From: Cheilinus undulatus
Taxonomy: Eukaryota; Chordata; Actinopteri; Labriformes; Labridae
NCBI RefSeq assembly: GCF_018320785.1
Contig: NC_054869.1
Coordinates: forward strand, 31,412,289-31,476,288
Direction of reading: 5' to 3'
Length of the DNA stretch: 64,000 nucleotides
Positions 47,365 to 59,900 of the stretch are shown here, in pieces. Under the pieces are notes generated by a model, which had not been told where the DNA came from, did no database searches, and saw only the letters and a program-made list of their open reading frames with translations. The first letter of the stretch is position 1, and the number at the start of each line of letters is the position of its first letter. The position numbers and the translations under genes are program-made.

Positions 47365-47450
47365 CAGGCCTGGAGTGGCTAATCTGGAGAACCAGGAGAA
47401 GTCCTGGTGGGTCGGGCGGGTTTAAGGGTCGCCAGGGACGACGTGCAGTG
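47365..47450 (+). mobile_element. hAT-like terminal fragment
   Basis: Begins caggcctggagtggctaatc and continues gagaaccaggagaagtcctggtgggtcgg, wording typical of a fish hAT terminus. Partner end not located with confidence. Confidence 0.35.
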
Positions 47451-47492
47451 ACAGTAAATAGATCATACAAGCTGCAGTACCCCTCTCAACTC

Positions 47493-47509
47493 CCTCTCTC
47501 TCTCTCTCT
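47493..47509. repeat. CT microsatellite
   Basis: Eight CT units in the tmem8b intron. Confidence 0.85.
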
Positions 47510-48175
47510 GCATCTCCCTCTCTCGAACTCTCAAACTACATCTACCAACAGTAATGTTCTGTGTCCATCAGCCAATCAGTGTGCTTGGTCCAGGAGGTCT
47601 GTCTATGTCAGTCTGACTCTAAACATACGTTCATTTGTTCCATAATTACCTTCATTAATCCCTATGCTCCAAGAAACTCAAGATCATAGTAACAGAAGAG
47701 AAGGGTCATAAAAGAAGAAGAGGTGGTGAGAAAATGCAAGATTAAAAAAAAACAGAAAACTTGCTGGCGCAACCAAAAACTTAAGCCAAGACTTAAGGGG
47801 TGTTTTTTTAGCTCACAGCTCAATGTAAACTTGCCAGGTGTAGATGACACAGTAAATCTCTCTCTCCCACTATTTCTCTTTCTATCTCACACACAAACAG
47901 CATCTCCATCCAACAAACATGTCAGAAATCCATCCGACCAGTTGGGAGAAGCTGGTCTGGCCCTAGTCGGATCGTGATCGGCTTCGTATCCCCCTGTACA
48001 CAACACAGCAAATGATGCACGATACAACTGAAAGTCAGCGCGGCTTCCAAGTGAGTCGTGCAACTAAAAAATTCATGGCTTTATCAGATACAATTCACAC
48101 AGTGTACGCCTGGATTTAGGTGTGCCTTGGACAAAAAAAGTTTCAAATCCACTGGCTTAGGCTACAATAGAGCTA

Positions 48176-48655
48176 GGTTATTATAGTTAACTAAACTAAC
48201 TAAATAACTAAAACTAAAATGTAAAAATCATATTGACTGAAACTAAAAAAAACTAAGCTTTACAAAAAAACGAAAACTGACTGAAACTTTATTCTGTGCT
48301 GACAAAATTAACTAAAATAAAATAAATTAGAGACAAAATCTCCTTAGTTTTAGTCTTTGACAGCAGCAGACTGAGTGACATGGACACCCAAACCTGGAGA
48401 GTGTAAAATCACATGGTTTTGATTGGAAATACTTTATAAAGTGGTAATTTAGGCTCTTGAGTTGTATACAAACATAAAAATGTAATAAATACAGAGAAAA
48501 GTGAAGAGCCCTTTTGGGTCTCACCTCCGACAAGTTCCCCATATTACCAATGAAATTAAAACTAATAAAAACTAAACTGAAATTTAAAACAAAATTTAAA
48601 AATGAAATAGAAATAAAAACTAATGAAAAATCCAAAACTATTATAACCTTGCAAC
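48176..48655. mobile_element. Element rich in aactaaaact repeats
   Basis: Starts ggttattatagttaactaaa and ends aaactattataaccttg, imperfect inverted ends. Both ends are built from aactaaaac-type repeats and the middle is unique. A complementary motif family (ttttagtc) fills 63533-64000. Non-coding. Confidence 0.45.
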
Positions 48656-48689
48656 AGAGGTACATTCTATTCAAATCGCAGCTATGTTA

Positions 48690-48811
48690 CAGCTACATGG
48701 GAAACACTGCCACAAAACCCCCTCTGCAGAAGCTGCAGCCTCCCTCCCAGTTTGCTGCTTACAGTGAGAGTGAGGAAGTGCCACCACTGCTGTGCATAGA
48801 CATGAGAGTGG
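48690..48811 (+). other. Exon-like open reading segment, unidentified
   Basis: A plus-strand ORF begins at an ATG near 48700 (MGNTATKPPLQKLQPP), stays open with coding-like composition and reaches SEEVPPLLCIDMRVG, then a GGCAG-GTAGGA donor-like site. MG at the start would allow N-myristoylation. It lies inside the tmem8b intron on the opposite strand, just after a repetitive element that ends near 48655. I do not recognise the protein. It could be a first exon of another gene, a decayed exon, or chance. Confidence 0.2.
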
Positions 48812-51729
48812 GCAGGTAGGATTCAGTCAGTGTTAATAGTATAGTGTACAATCTATAGGCCTGCCTGCTGTAATGGAAACGTGTCTGGAAAAAATAATCA
48901 TTCTGTGCTCCTCAATGAATCTTATTGAAAAACAAATATAACCTCTAAACTACCAAAAAACAGCAACTTGTAACTCTGTAGATCCTTTGTAGATAAAAAC
49001 GTCCCATGGTTGGTCATAAGACCATTGGTCATGAGGTAGTCATGATGATTATGGGATATTTTTTAGACTTAATTTTTGTCTCAGTAGCAGTACCAAGGCT
49101 CAGCAGCATGACTCGTGTAATTGTTTCTGTAAATAACACAGAAGCACCGCTGAGCTGTTGTTCCAGTGTGTTAACATTTACATGTAATCAAAAAATTGAA
49201 ATTCTTAACTGTGCGAAGTATGATGATAAATATACTCAATCCACAATAAAACAAGTCCAGTGAAAGGTTGTGAAGTGAAGTGGGTTGGTCCGAGTGATGA
49301 CTCTCCAGGGTTGAAAATGAGTCCCACTCTGGTCCTACTTGAATGTGTTTTTTGTGTTATTTTAAGCCTTTTGTCAGGGTTGCCTCAGTGAACCACCCTG
49401 CTGTTAAACCTGCTGTTTAATTAGTAGAATTAATTTTAATTTGAAAGTATAAGCTCCATTAAAAAGGGTCACTTTTTTATCTATGTCTCTTACTGTGTGT
49501 CAGCTGGTTTTTACGGTGCTGTTTGTAGCTCTCATAAAGAGCGATGAAGCTTGGTTTTACTGTAGCTGTTGAAAAGACAGCTTACATATCTTATCTAATT
49601 ACTTTCAGTTTTACCCGACTGAATGTCAGTGTATTTGAATATTTCCCTCATATATTTTACAGTTAACTGTTGTTTGCTTTTTATGTCTGTCTGTAAAACT
49701 AATGGGCAGCCACTCTAAGAGCCACTTGCCACTAGTAGTATTGGTGCAGTCATAAAGGTACTTTCAAGAAAAACTAGCCTGGATGTTTTCAGCTGAGTTG
49801 TTATCACAAATGTGCAGATTTTGAAACCGGTTACCTACACATAGTGAATCTGCTTCATTTTTGTATCTGCAGGCTAATATGTTCTTCTCAGCTCTTCGCA
49901 GATGCTGTGAATGTCTAATTACGCATGGTGACCTTAGATTAAGAATTTATACAAAGGCAAAGTCCACTGTCATAGCAGTGGACTCTGTCTGCCAGTGCTT
50001 TAATGTCACATTGTGCTTTCTGAGGCCCCTGCCGCGCTGCCCAACAGTCTCCACTGTCAGATGCATACTGACAGGGCAGCCTGCAGAAGTGTGAAAAAGG
50101 CTGAAATTTAGACCTTTGTTAGTGTCTGCTTATGTTCCTCTCTAAAAGCATAATTCTACTTTAAATTGATGTCTTTGCCTCTATGAGAAATTGCTTTTTA
50201 AATGAGGCATTTAATTTGTAATTTCAATTTGTCCTGTGATTAGTCTCAAATTAACCAGTTCTTTCCATGAAATTTGATAAGAAAGACACTTAAGTATCAT
50301 TTCCTCTCTATAAAGTTACGAAGGAGCGACGGGGCTCATTAAAAAAAAAGACTCTTTCAATTTATTACTTTTGCAATTAATCCCTGAGGCCTTGTGTTTA
50401 ATGTCCTCATTTCTGTAATTCAATCAGTGTGTGTCATGTAGAAACACGATATTGAAGAGGGAGATCATACCGGCAGCAGTCATTCACACATGCAGACTGA
50501 TGGGATTTCAGTGAGGGAGCAGCAGGCGCTTTGCTTTGATTGCAGGAACAGAGGGACAGGATTCTTCATAAATCCACTTTTATTGTCTGAAATTTGTATT
50601 CATGCCTACTGCTGCAGCATAAACTCCATCACAATGATCATAATCAGCTGATAGATGTTTTCAATTGGCCATCAGAGTTTTGACAGCCATTGGTTTGCCT
50701 ATTTTGTAATCTATGCTCATGTTGTGTTTGCCTGTAAATGGATATGATGTCTTTATTTGTTTAATACTGAGAAAGAGCTCGCTTTTTTACTTTAAGTGGT
50801 GGCAGGGAAAGACTTGGACATTTCATTTATTTCCTAAACAGCGTTTAGAAAGTGCTTCATTATTTCATTCGCTCTCTATTTTCATCCCCTCATAAACACT
50901 GATTATATCCCCCTAAAAACACATTACCATAAAGCACCCCAACAATGTCAGAGGAAATGCAAGCTGCTCATGAATGACAGAAATAATTACATGTATTGGG
51001 GCAGGAAAATGGCTCTGATTGAGTTATTATGCTGAATACATTTGGAGTTCAAGACTAATAATCTATGTGAAGCCAAGTGAGGAAAACATGAAATGTGTTT
51101 GTACTTTTCAAATCCCTTTGGAGCTGCACATTTTTCTGGTTAATACAAACAGTTTCCTCATAGAATTGTCTTTTTATGCATAAGTCGGGGACCTCATTTA
51201 GTTTGAAGACAGGAATATTTGGCATTGACAGATTTGAACTTCTGCCCCTCTTCTCACTGTTCATGACACCCCTGCAAAGCAGCAGGCGCTCTGTGCCCTC
51301 CCGCTCGACTGATCTAATTCGGTTGTGTCTGGGAACATCCAGAATGCCAGGCTTTGCAGAAACATGACACGCTGAAATGAAAAGGGCTCTTGAAGGGAAG
51401 GGCTCAGAAAGAAACCGAGGGGCGAATGCGGGAACATATGCAACTGAACGGCTGATAAATTATGTAGAGTGGTGTAATCACAGCGTGAACTCCGGGTTAT
51501 CTTTAAAACCTTGACTTTATGGAGAAGTTAACAAGCAAAATTTTCTGTTGGGGCAAGACAGTGTTGGTTTATCCCTACAGGAAGTTAGAAGAATATAAGG
51601 CCACAGTATTCACACCACAGAACGCCACAGGAAGTCATCTCTGCCTGTGGCCATCAACCTCTATGGCCCTATTTTAGGTCTTTATTACTTTTTTCATGAC
51701 AGTTGATGTATAGGACTACAGTGGACTAC

Positions 51730-51910
51730 AAATAATGTTGCTGATTAAATTGTAAATTTACAAGAATAAAGTCTTGATATTACAAGAGCAAAGTTGTTGT
51801 TTTATTGAGTATGGTCATACTATTTCGGAACATTAGGTCATACATTTCAAAGAATAAATTGTCATAATATTATGAGGTAAAAGTGATGCATTTACAAGAT
51901 TAAAGAATGT
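51730..51910. repeat. Decayed acaagaataaagtc tandem array
   Basis: Diverged units of about 20-25 bp (tttacaagaataaagtcttgatatta, and kin) in the tmem8b intron. Confidence 0.5.
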
Positions 51911-52306
51911 TTAAGCAGGGGGATTGCATCCATTGACGAATTAGCTCAAAGTTATTTTCAGAATTGCACTATTAAGTATTTATAAGATTATATTTATAAC
52001 AAGATGGGCTATGAATCATGATTCATTTAGAGAAAACAGGCAGATCCATGTGAAATTAGACATTTAAACACCCCCATAAAGCTCAGATGGAATTATCATT
52101 GTTTCATAAGCAGGTGTTTGACTATAAGATTGGCAGCTGAATGAAGCTCTTTTGTTCAAAATGCTGCATTCATTGCTGTATTTCCACTCCATTCCACTTA
52201 TATAATCATTATTTCAGAGATTTACATAAAATGTTGATACATTAACATTTACCAAAGTGCTACACAATGACTACAACATAGATATAAAACACAAAAGTGT
52301 AAATGA

Positions 52307-52332
52307 AAAATAAATAAATAAATAAATAAATG
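52307..52332. repeat. AAAT microsatellite
   Basis: Six AAAT units. Confidence 0.85.
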
Positions 52333-52599
52333 AATACAGGCAAATAAAGACACCATGACACAAAAAATGCAATTCCAAATGTGTGATAAAAACAAAGATG
52401 TGTAATGGTTTGAAAGTGTAACTACTAACCAACAGTCAAGGTTTTACAAAAAATGATGGTGCTAAGCTGTGAAGTAAATAATGCTGAATTAACTTTGTTG
52501 TGTGTGATTGTAAGAATTTTGGTAGCATAGACATGAGGAAACACAAACAATTCAACATTTTTTATAACCTCACAAAGCCATGGTTTACTCGGTCTCTTT

Positions 52600-52910
52600 G
52601 GAGGCTGAAGTTGAATTTTTTGCTGTTTAATTTTTAGACACTGAAGTTTTTGAGATATTGAATTTTTTTACACTGATTTTTTTTTTGAGATTGAATTTTT
52701 TATCACTGAAATTCTTTATGTTGAATTTTTAAAAACTGAATTTTTTGAGACATTGAATTTTTTTGCCACTGAATTTATTTTTGCATCGGACAAAATTCAG
52801 TGGCAAAAAAAAAATTTGTACTAATTTAATGGTTTTTCAAATTCCAAATCCAATTTTGGTGCTTAAAAAAATTTAGTTTTAGAAATTCAAATTCAAACTC
52901 AGATGGCACT
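52600..52910. repeat. AT-rich ttgaatttttt tandem array with inverted half
   Basis: About eight spaced copies of (t)gaattttttt separated by gagac/cactga words up to 52790; then the complement ttcagtggcaaaaaaaa begins at 52796, so the array folds back on itself around tttgcatcggacaaaa. Confidence 0.65.
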
Positions 52911-53009
52911 GATTTACTTCCATACTAACCCATTTCTGCTACTTTTAAGATCCAATTAACCCATTTTATTTATTTATTTATTTATTTTTTTAACAAAATA
53001 GATTTACAT

Positions 53010-53334
53010 TTTTAAGAAGGCTATAAACTACACAGTGATTAAAAAAGAAATTTGTTTCATTGATAAGAGTGGTTATTTTATCAGGTTAAATATAAATGGA
53101 TATCACATGCTTAACTTTACAATAACCCATAATTTTGTTGACCTCCATGGGCCCCAGTTTGGCTGGGCCCCAGAAAGCTCTCCCCTTTATACCCCCTTAT
53201 GGACAGCCTTGTCTCCACATGACTATTCGTGAATGTGCATGGCTGTGTTCAGCCACCTTCAGGTACAGTGGGGGTCCCCAGTCTCTGACACCTTTATTTT
53301 GGGGGTCACAGGCTGAAGAGGTTGAGAACCCCTG
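53010..53334 (-). mobile_element. hAT-type MITE, inverted relative of 20761
   Basis: On the minus strand it starts CAGGGGTTCTCAACC (complement of 53320-53334) and shares tttattttgggggtc, gtgtgttcagccaccttcagg-like and ggccccagtttggctgg blocks with 20761-21210. Left boundary approximate. Confidence 0.6.
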
Positions 53335-54705
53335 CTCTAGATGACTATGGCTTTATAAGGGCAACGTCATCATTTATCTCTCCTAGTATTAAGCTGTTTT
53401 GATGTTGTCCGGGTAGAGTCAGTGCTCTCTCTGCCTCTGTGATCATGTATGTGCAAGAACTGAGACAATATAGAAATCCTACATGCACTGGAAGAGTTCG
53501 TGCGAGTATAATAAAATTAAATCCTGGAAGCACCACTGTTCATGATTATTTGTAGTAATACCATATGTTGTGTTGTATATCATTACATATTTCATCCTTT
53601 TTTACAAATGCCTACATCTTGGGAGCAATGGGAGCATTTGTTAGAATAAATTATTTCTGATATTTGCATTATACTGTATTTTATATTTTACATAAATTAT
53701 GTGTAAACATGTCATCGATAATTGATTTCTAAATGCATGATCGCTGTTGAAAACCAGCTTTAAGTAAATCCTCACATACATTCACATTTGAATAAACATA
53801 TATGTATGTTCGTCGAATTTCTGGTGTGCTGTTGTTAGGCTTAAAATAAACAGATCCTTTACATAGTAACATATACCGTTTCTCCCTTTTGTTGTTAAAC
53901 TAGATGCTTTACATGGAGGATTTTTCATCTTTCCATTTCTCACAAAGATAATTCTCAGAGCTACTACTCCCACACATTATTCAGAGCAAAGCCTTCTCTG
54001 AGGAAGCTACAAACCGTGTTTTCAAACTCATGTCAGTGGTTTGGTGTTAAAGGCTTTTTTTCCCCCCTCCAAGAACCTTCCCTGAAAGACTATTATTTTT
54101 TATCTTCTCAGTTCAGGGAGCACATTATGACTGGGAGAAGAGTCAGTGAAAGTACAAGCTGACTTATAATGGAACTACAACCCATGACTAATACCCACAG
54201 GCTGCAAAACTTTTAAAGCTCCTTCTGTGTTAATGTAAAATAGCTTTATTGGTCAGAAAAGCCACAGATTTTAGCCATGCACATGTTTTAGCCCTGAGCT
54301 TAAATGATGGATTAAATACTTTTTACACCTAGTGGCACGAGGAACAATAGCGGGGCAGTTTGGACACGTTTCATCTGGGTGTTTGAACAAGCTCATCTAT
54401 GAATGTTAAACACACATTATGTAAGAAATTTAATTTTCTTTTATCCTGTCCTGACCGCTTGGTCACACGCTGCAAGAATTAACATTTTGGGTTAAAAGGG
54501 ACTTTTAATCCTAGGATTAAGAAGCTGAAATTGATATATTACTTTATGAAATTCCATCTTTCATTATCCCATATTGTGTTTTAACCTTGAAGGAAAATTA
54601 CAGAGATAACCATTATTAAAGGCAAATAAATCTAATATGGAATACACCTGTCCTGAGCTGTGCATTTCTTGTCCTCTGTGTAGCGAATAAGTGAGTTTTT
54701 CTTAC

Positions 54706-54822
54706 CCAGGCTACAGCCATGATGCCCAGAGCAAACAGACTGGGCCCCAGCAGGTTCCACAGACCGTGACGGTCGAGCTGCAGAGCCATGGACAGAGACA
54801 TCGCCCCCAGCAGATACAGCAC
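54706..54822 (-). CDS. tmem8b: TMEM8B penultimate coding exon
   Basis: This 117 bp minus-strand exon encodes 39 residues. It lies between an acceptor CAAG at 54823-54824 and a GTAAGA donor starting at 54705. It reads VLYLLGAMSLSMALQLDRHG followed by a second hydrophobic stretch ending GIMAVAW, so it spans two membrane segments of the C-terminal seven-helix domain. The motif LQLDRHGLWNLLGPSLF is characteristic of TMEM8 proteins. It joins the terminal exon at 46697 in phase 0 to give AW-TVRTIRRRR. The intron between them is 8,008 bp. Upstream exons (signal peptide, N-terminal extracellular region, EGF-like and first helices) were not recognised between here and the right edge. Confidence 0.88.
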
Positions 54823-55439
54823 CTTGACAGGAAACACACAGATCAATAACAGCCCCCCATAAACACTGTCGACAGAGTTACATCCGCAGTAAATAACAAG
54901 ATATTTGTGTGGCCAGGACTCAAAAACAGCCTTGCTTTTAGGGGAATATGCTGTCAAGATTGTCATTTTTTCCCAATAAGAGACAAAAATGGTTGCAAAA
55001 GCTTTTGCAGTTACACAACAAATCTTTTAGTAATGAAAAGTGCCAGTTTCTGCATGTGGGACTATTTTACTTTTTCTGCACCTGTGTCCTGTTTTGAGGG
55101 GATTTCAGAGTCCTACTTTTCTTAGCACAGCTGGTGAATTCAAGGAGCAGACTTGAGAAAAAGCAGGCAGGAAAAGAAAAAAAATCTGAAAACAAGTGTT
55201 GTAGTGTTATGGGTGCAAGTCAGTCAATGAGATTTGAAGGGTTAATAGTGCAATGAGGAGGCGTTGAATATCTTTGTGAGTTATTTGGCATTTCTCACTG
55301 TTGTACTGCACCATGGACTCAAGCTTGACCACTGTGAATACTGCGATGTTTCTTTGTTATCTAGACCAGCCTGAAGAATTGTTTAGAAAATCCAGTATAC
55401 TAATGGTTAAGGCTGAAGATAGTCAGGAGCCAGAGGCAT
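54823..55439. other. Upstream intron of tmem8b, no other feature
   Basis: Intronic relative to tmem8b if more exons lie to the right. Nothing else recognised. Confidence 0.5.
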
Positions 55440-55760
55440 GATGCTCTCAGGTTGTTCCAGACCATTCTGGTGATCATGATATCGCAAAGATGCTTTAAGG
55501 GATTTTCTTCAAACTTTGCAGAAATGTTAACTCAGGTTTAAGGCTGAACAGAAAAGAGTTTACAGGTTGTAAGTCAAAGGTCAAGGCCACTGAGCATTTT
55601 CATGATTTCTTGCTTGTAAACGTGATATCCCAAGAATGCTTGAGGGATTTTATTTGACCTTTGCACAAGTGTTCACTCTGACTCTGGGATGAACTGAATA
55701 CATTTTAGAGGTAGAAGGTCAAGGCCAAAAACCAAAGCTGCCCTTCTTCTTGACTTATCA
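55440..55760. repeat. Two-unit repeat, ~130 bp period
   Basis: Two tandem diverged units (about 55476-55600 and 55619-55730) share tgatatcscaagaatgcttgaggg, ctttgca-aagtgttcactc, ggatgaactgaa and aggtcaaggcca. It is a fragment of a longer dispersed fish repeat with this internal periodicity. Confidence 0.55.
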
Positions 55761-55993
55761 GTGTATATTCACTGCCCAGCAGGTGGTAGTTCTAGACATT
55801 TAATGGATCATGCCTTTTATAGCTCATATATAGCTGCCGTATATGGCTTATATAGACACAATGGTATAATATGATATATTTCCTCATAGCCATATAATAA
55901 CTGATCTTGCAAGACAATCACACAATGAGACATCATGATATCTGACTAAAGAATACAACACTCCACTGAAGTGAAGTGCAGAATTAATGTATA

Positions 55994-56905
55994 CAGTGCA
56001 TTCAGGAGTATTCAGACCCCTTTCACTTTGTTCAACTTTGTAATGTTGCAGCCTGATGCTACAATTGTGTTGTCTTGGCTTTGTGCTTAGGGCCATTATC
56101 ATATTAGAAGGTAAACCTTTGGCCTAGTTTGAGCACTGTGGAACAGGTTTACATTGAGGATAACTCTGTATCTCAGCTTTTCCTCAACCCAGACAAGTTT
56201 CCCCGTCTCTGCTGCTGAAAAACACCCCCACAGCATGATGCTGCCACCACCATACTTCACTGTTGGGATAGCATTGGGCATGTGATAAGTGGTACCTGGT
56301 TTCCTCTGGACATAATACTTAGAAATGAGGCCAAACAGTTCAATCTTGGTTTCATCTGACTGGAGAATCTTGTTTCTTTCAGTTTGAGTCCTTCAGGTAC
56401 TTTTTTTTACAAACTCAAAGCAGGCTTTCATGTATTTTGCACAGAAAGAGACTTCCGTTTAGCCACTCTGCCACTAAGCCTGGATCAGTTGAGGGCTGGG
56501 TGTCCTTCTGAAACTTTGTCCCATCTCCACACAGGATCTCTTGCGCTCAGTCAGAGTGACCATCGGGGTCTTGGTCACCACTCTAACTGAGGCCTTTCTG
56601 ATTGCTCAATTTTGCCAGGTGACCAGCTCGACAAAGAGTCCTGGTTGTTCCAGACTTCTTCCATTTCAGAATTATGGAAACTCTTTGGAAACTTCAGTGC
56701 AGCAGAATTTTTTTAATTGTCTTCCCCATATCTGTGCCTTTCAACAATCCTGTCTCTGAGCTCTGCAGGAAGTTCCTTTGACCTTATGGCTTGATTTTTT
56801 TGCTGACATGCATTTCCAAATTTTGTCCAATCAATTTAATTTGCAACAGGTGGACTCCAATCAATGTGTAGAAACATCTTAGCAAAGATTTAAAGAAATT
56901 AGCTA
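55994..56905 (-). mobile_element. Tc1-like transposon, partial
   Basis: Left terminus CAGTGCATTCAGGAGTATTC follows a TA at 55992. The minus strand carries transposase text: [16 protein letters not shown] (complement of ~56215-56260), then ordered pieces towards the HTH near 56560-56780. Several stops and shifts. The right terminal repeat is missing. Confidence 0.7.
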
Positions 56906-59900
56906 AATTTCAAGTGTTTTTTGCACACAGTATTTTATTCTTGGTGTTCTAGTAAGGACTGTCATGTCTGACTTGTATCTGTTTATAATGTTATGCAATT
57001 TGAGGCTAGAAAAAAATGTTGCACTTTTTCCCTTGTGTGCACCTGTGGTGACAGCAGCAAACATTTCTCAACACAACACCCTGAATTAAGTGCAAGCCAG
57101 TATCTGTTGGTGTTTTCAATGTTTCTAGTCCTATTGAATTAGAGGCTTTTTACATTTCTCAAACCACCCTGAGTGCCAGGACCTGGCTCAATTATACCTG
57201 TTTTCTTGGTCTTAAGTTTCCCCCCCTCTTTTTGAAGTATTCCCTTCCATTAGCACCATAATTTGAAGGACACCAAAGCCGCTGTTGTTTAGCTTTTTGC
57301 AGAGTTAATGAATTTATTCACAGTATTTTGTGGTTGCAGAAATAATTAAGTACTTTTCACCTCAATCTGACATTATCCTGCTACTTGTATCTGTTTCAGA
57401 AAACTACTGCATCTACTTTTCAGTGGATGTCAGTATTTTAACTTGCCCGCAGAATGATACAACACGTGACCTTCAATATAACAATGGGCACAAAAAGTAG
57501 AAGTCCATGCTATAAATAAAACCAGTTAAACTTTTTTGTCAGGCACACAATTCGACATAAAGCCACAGGACATAAAATAGATATAGTGAGAGTGGAAAAA
57601 TCAATAAGCTGTGCTCCACATGCTCTGGGAGAACTTTTGCCGGCCCAGGATGCCTGAGGTCTGCATTCTTCTGTTTGGAGGGGAGCGGAAGGAGGAATCT
57701 GGGACTTTTCAAGCGGGAAAGGGATGACCCGTCTGCAGAAGAACAGGACTAATTGGCACGGAGCAGAGAGGAGAGAAGCAGCATGGTGCAGCCCGAGGAC
57801 TCAGTGCAGCCCCAGTCATCAGTCATGCTGCACTGCTGGATCACAGCAGCACCGAAACATGCATGTATACATGTATTATACCGTGTTTTAGAGGCAGGCA
57901 TGAATGCATGGGCGCTCACAGGCAGGGATTTGGCTGTAATAAATCATTATATGTCTCTGTGACGGATGAGCTAGTTTGAAAAACTCGCAGGAAGTCTATT
58001 TTTGTCTGACATATATTTTCATGCCTAACAATATACAATGATATAGACTAACACTGTGCAGGGCTATTGTGCTATTGTAAGATGTCTTTCAAAGGCAGTG
58101 CTGTGTTAAAAATTGTGAATATCTTGAATAATTCAGGTATAAATGCTCATCTTTAACTTAAGGAGCAGTATGCGCTGAGGATTTCCTAACACAAAGGTAC
58201 AAGCTGTCAGGGTTTTTAAACAAATACAACAGGGTTTTGCTAAATGTGTGCTTCACATTATTGAAAATCCTAATTTATTCGTGTTTTTGTGTTTCTCTGG
58301 TGAACATGTGCTCACTTACGGCTAATTGGCTGACTTTAAGCATGCTCTAAAATTTAAGTGTCTGCTTGGCTTCACTGCTCAAATTTTCCACATGCACTGT
58401 TGAGTCTTTGTGCCTTTGATAATTTCTTAAACCCATGTCCAACTAATTAACATGACCATGTTACAATATGCCTCATTAGAGTTACAACATTGCAGCCCTG
58501 GTAATTATTTCAACCAAAATGTGGAACTTTGCACTGTAGTACATTTTCAACTAAATAAATGCATGTCATCTCTGAATACCAAATATTCGTAATATTTTAT
58601 GGACATTTAGCCAAGTTTTCTGGGGTTTTATTGCACCTTCATAGGTGTGTTATGCAAATACTGTTCTCATAACCTTTTTAGTGTTACTCTGGTAAAGCTA
58701 AGCTTCTTTATGCAAGTATCTGAAGGTGCTGGAAAGTAATAGTTCCGCGTTCACAATGATTTCCCTCTCAAGAAAGCCAAAGTTATCATGAGTAGTTCAT
58801 TGGTATCAAGAATGTTTACAAAAGCAATGACAAAAACATTTATGTCATGCCTACTTTGACCATGTTAAAGCACAACAAATCGAAGTGCATTATCTTAAGA
58901 GATATAAAAAGAAAAAGAGGAAGAAACATCCAGTATGAGATCCTATACACACACAAATAAAATGTAAAACCTAATAAGCACAAGTAGGAGAACCATCACC
59001 ATTTATTCTCTAGAGTTTCTCACTTCAAAACTCCTTCAGTCTCAAAGTTAAAGCAACACTTTAACCTCACATTCAGAAAGGAAAAGTTATGAATTGAAAA
59101 TAAAACTCACAGTTGAAGGGTCAGAATCTTCACTCTCACTGAAAATAAATGTGCAAAGCCTGATGAAACGTGCCAAAGACATATAACAGAAAAAGTCTTC
59201 CAAATAGCATTTCAACCTTTTTCTTACTAAAGTACAGCTTACAGCAAGTGGGAGGAAAAGCCAATGTGTTTTCTGGCAAATAACTAAATTACAAAAGAAA
59301 AACTTCCTGTTTTAAACATGAACTGAAGTTCCCGTAGGATCTATAAAGTATTTGTTGATGTGTCTTTTGAGGTCAGTGATGTGCACAGAACTATTTTCAC
59401 ATACCACAATGAAGATATGCCAACATTTAATATACAATAGAGTAGCTACAGCCAGAATCTTCTAATTGTCTGATGCTTATTTTTCCCTGTCATCCAGCAG
59501 GTAAATTAATTTTTACTCATTCTAGATTGAAGAGAGTCAAGACCATATCAGTGAGATCAAAGCTGCACCAAAAGGTCATTATCCTTTAAACTGATTAATA
59601 TAATTCTTAGAGATGGGCACAAGAATGGGCTGCATGGTGGCGCGGGGGGGGGGGGGGGGCGGTTTGGGTATGACACATTGATTTTGGGAATCAGTGTGAA
59701 CCTCTATCTATTGACAACTTCTCTACCAACTCAGCTGAACTGTTGCCCACTGGCGCCACACATGTTGAGGAGTTTTAACATCATTTACAGACTTTTTTTC
59801 CTCTCCCCTCTATGGCTGCCATTATACACAGTGACAATGCATTAATGTAGAGAAATGAAAATCACTTAATTCTGTTCATAATTAACTTTAATGCCAATGC

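Larger units (their letters stand above)
46698..54705 (-). other. Large tmem8b intron
   Basis: The intron is bounded by GTAAGA at its 5' end (54705) and TTTCAG at its 3' end (46698). It contains several repeats listed separately: a hAT-like terminus at 47365, an actaaaact-rich element at 48176-48655, a decayed tandem array near 51.75 kb, an AT-rich ttgaatttttt array at 52.6 kb and a MITE at 53.0-53.33 kb. One plus-strand exon-like ORF at 48690-48811 is also noted. Between about 48.8 and 51.7 kb I see no recognised element; parts of 50.3-51.5 kb are less repetitive and could hold conserved non-coding sequence, but that cannot be tested here. Confidence 0.75.

Noticed and set aside
57753..57962. 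69-codon ORF in a GC-richer stretch
   Set aside because: No motif, no splice context and no repeat copy; cannot be supported as a gene.
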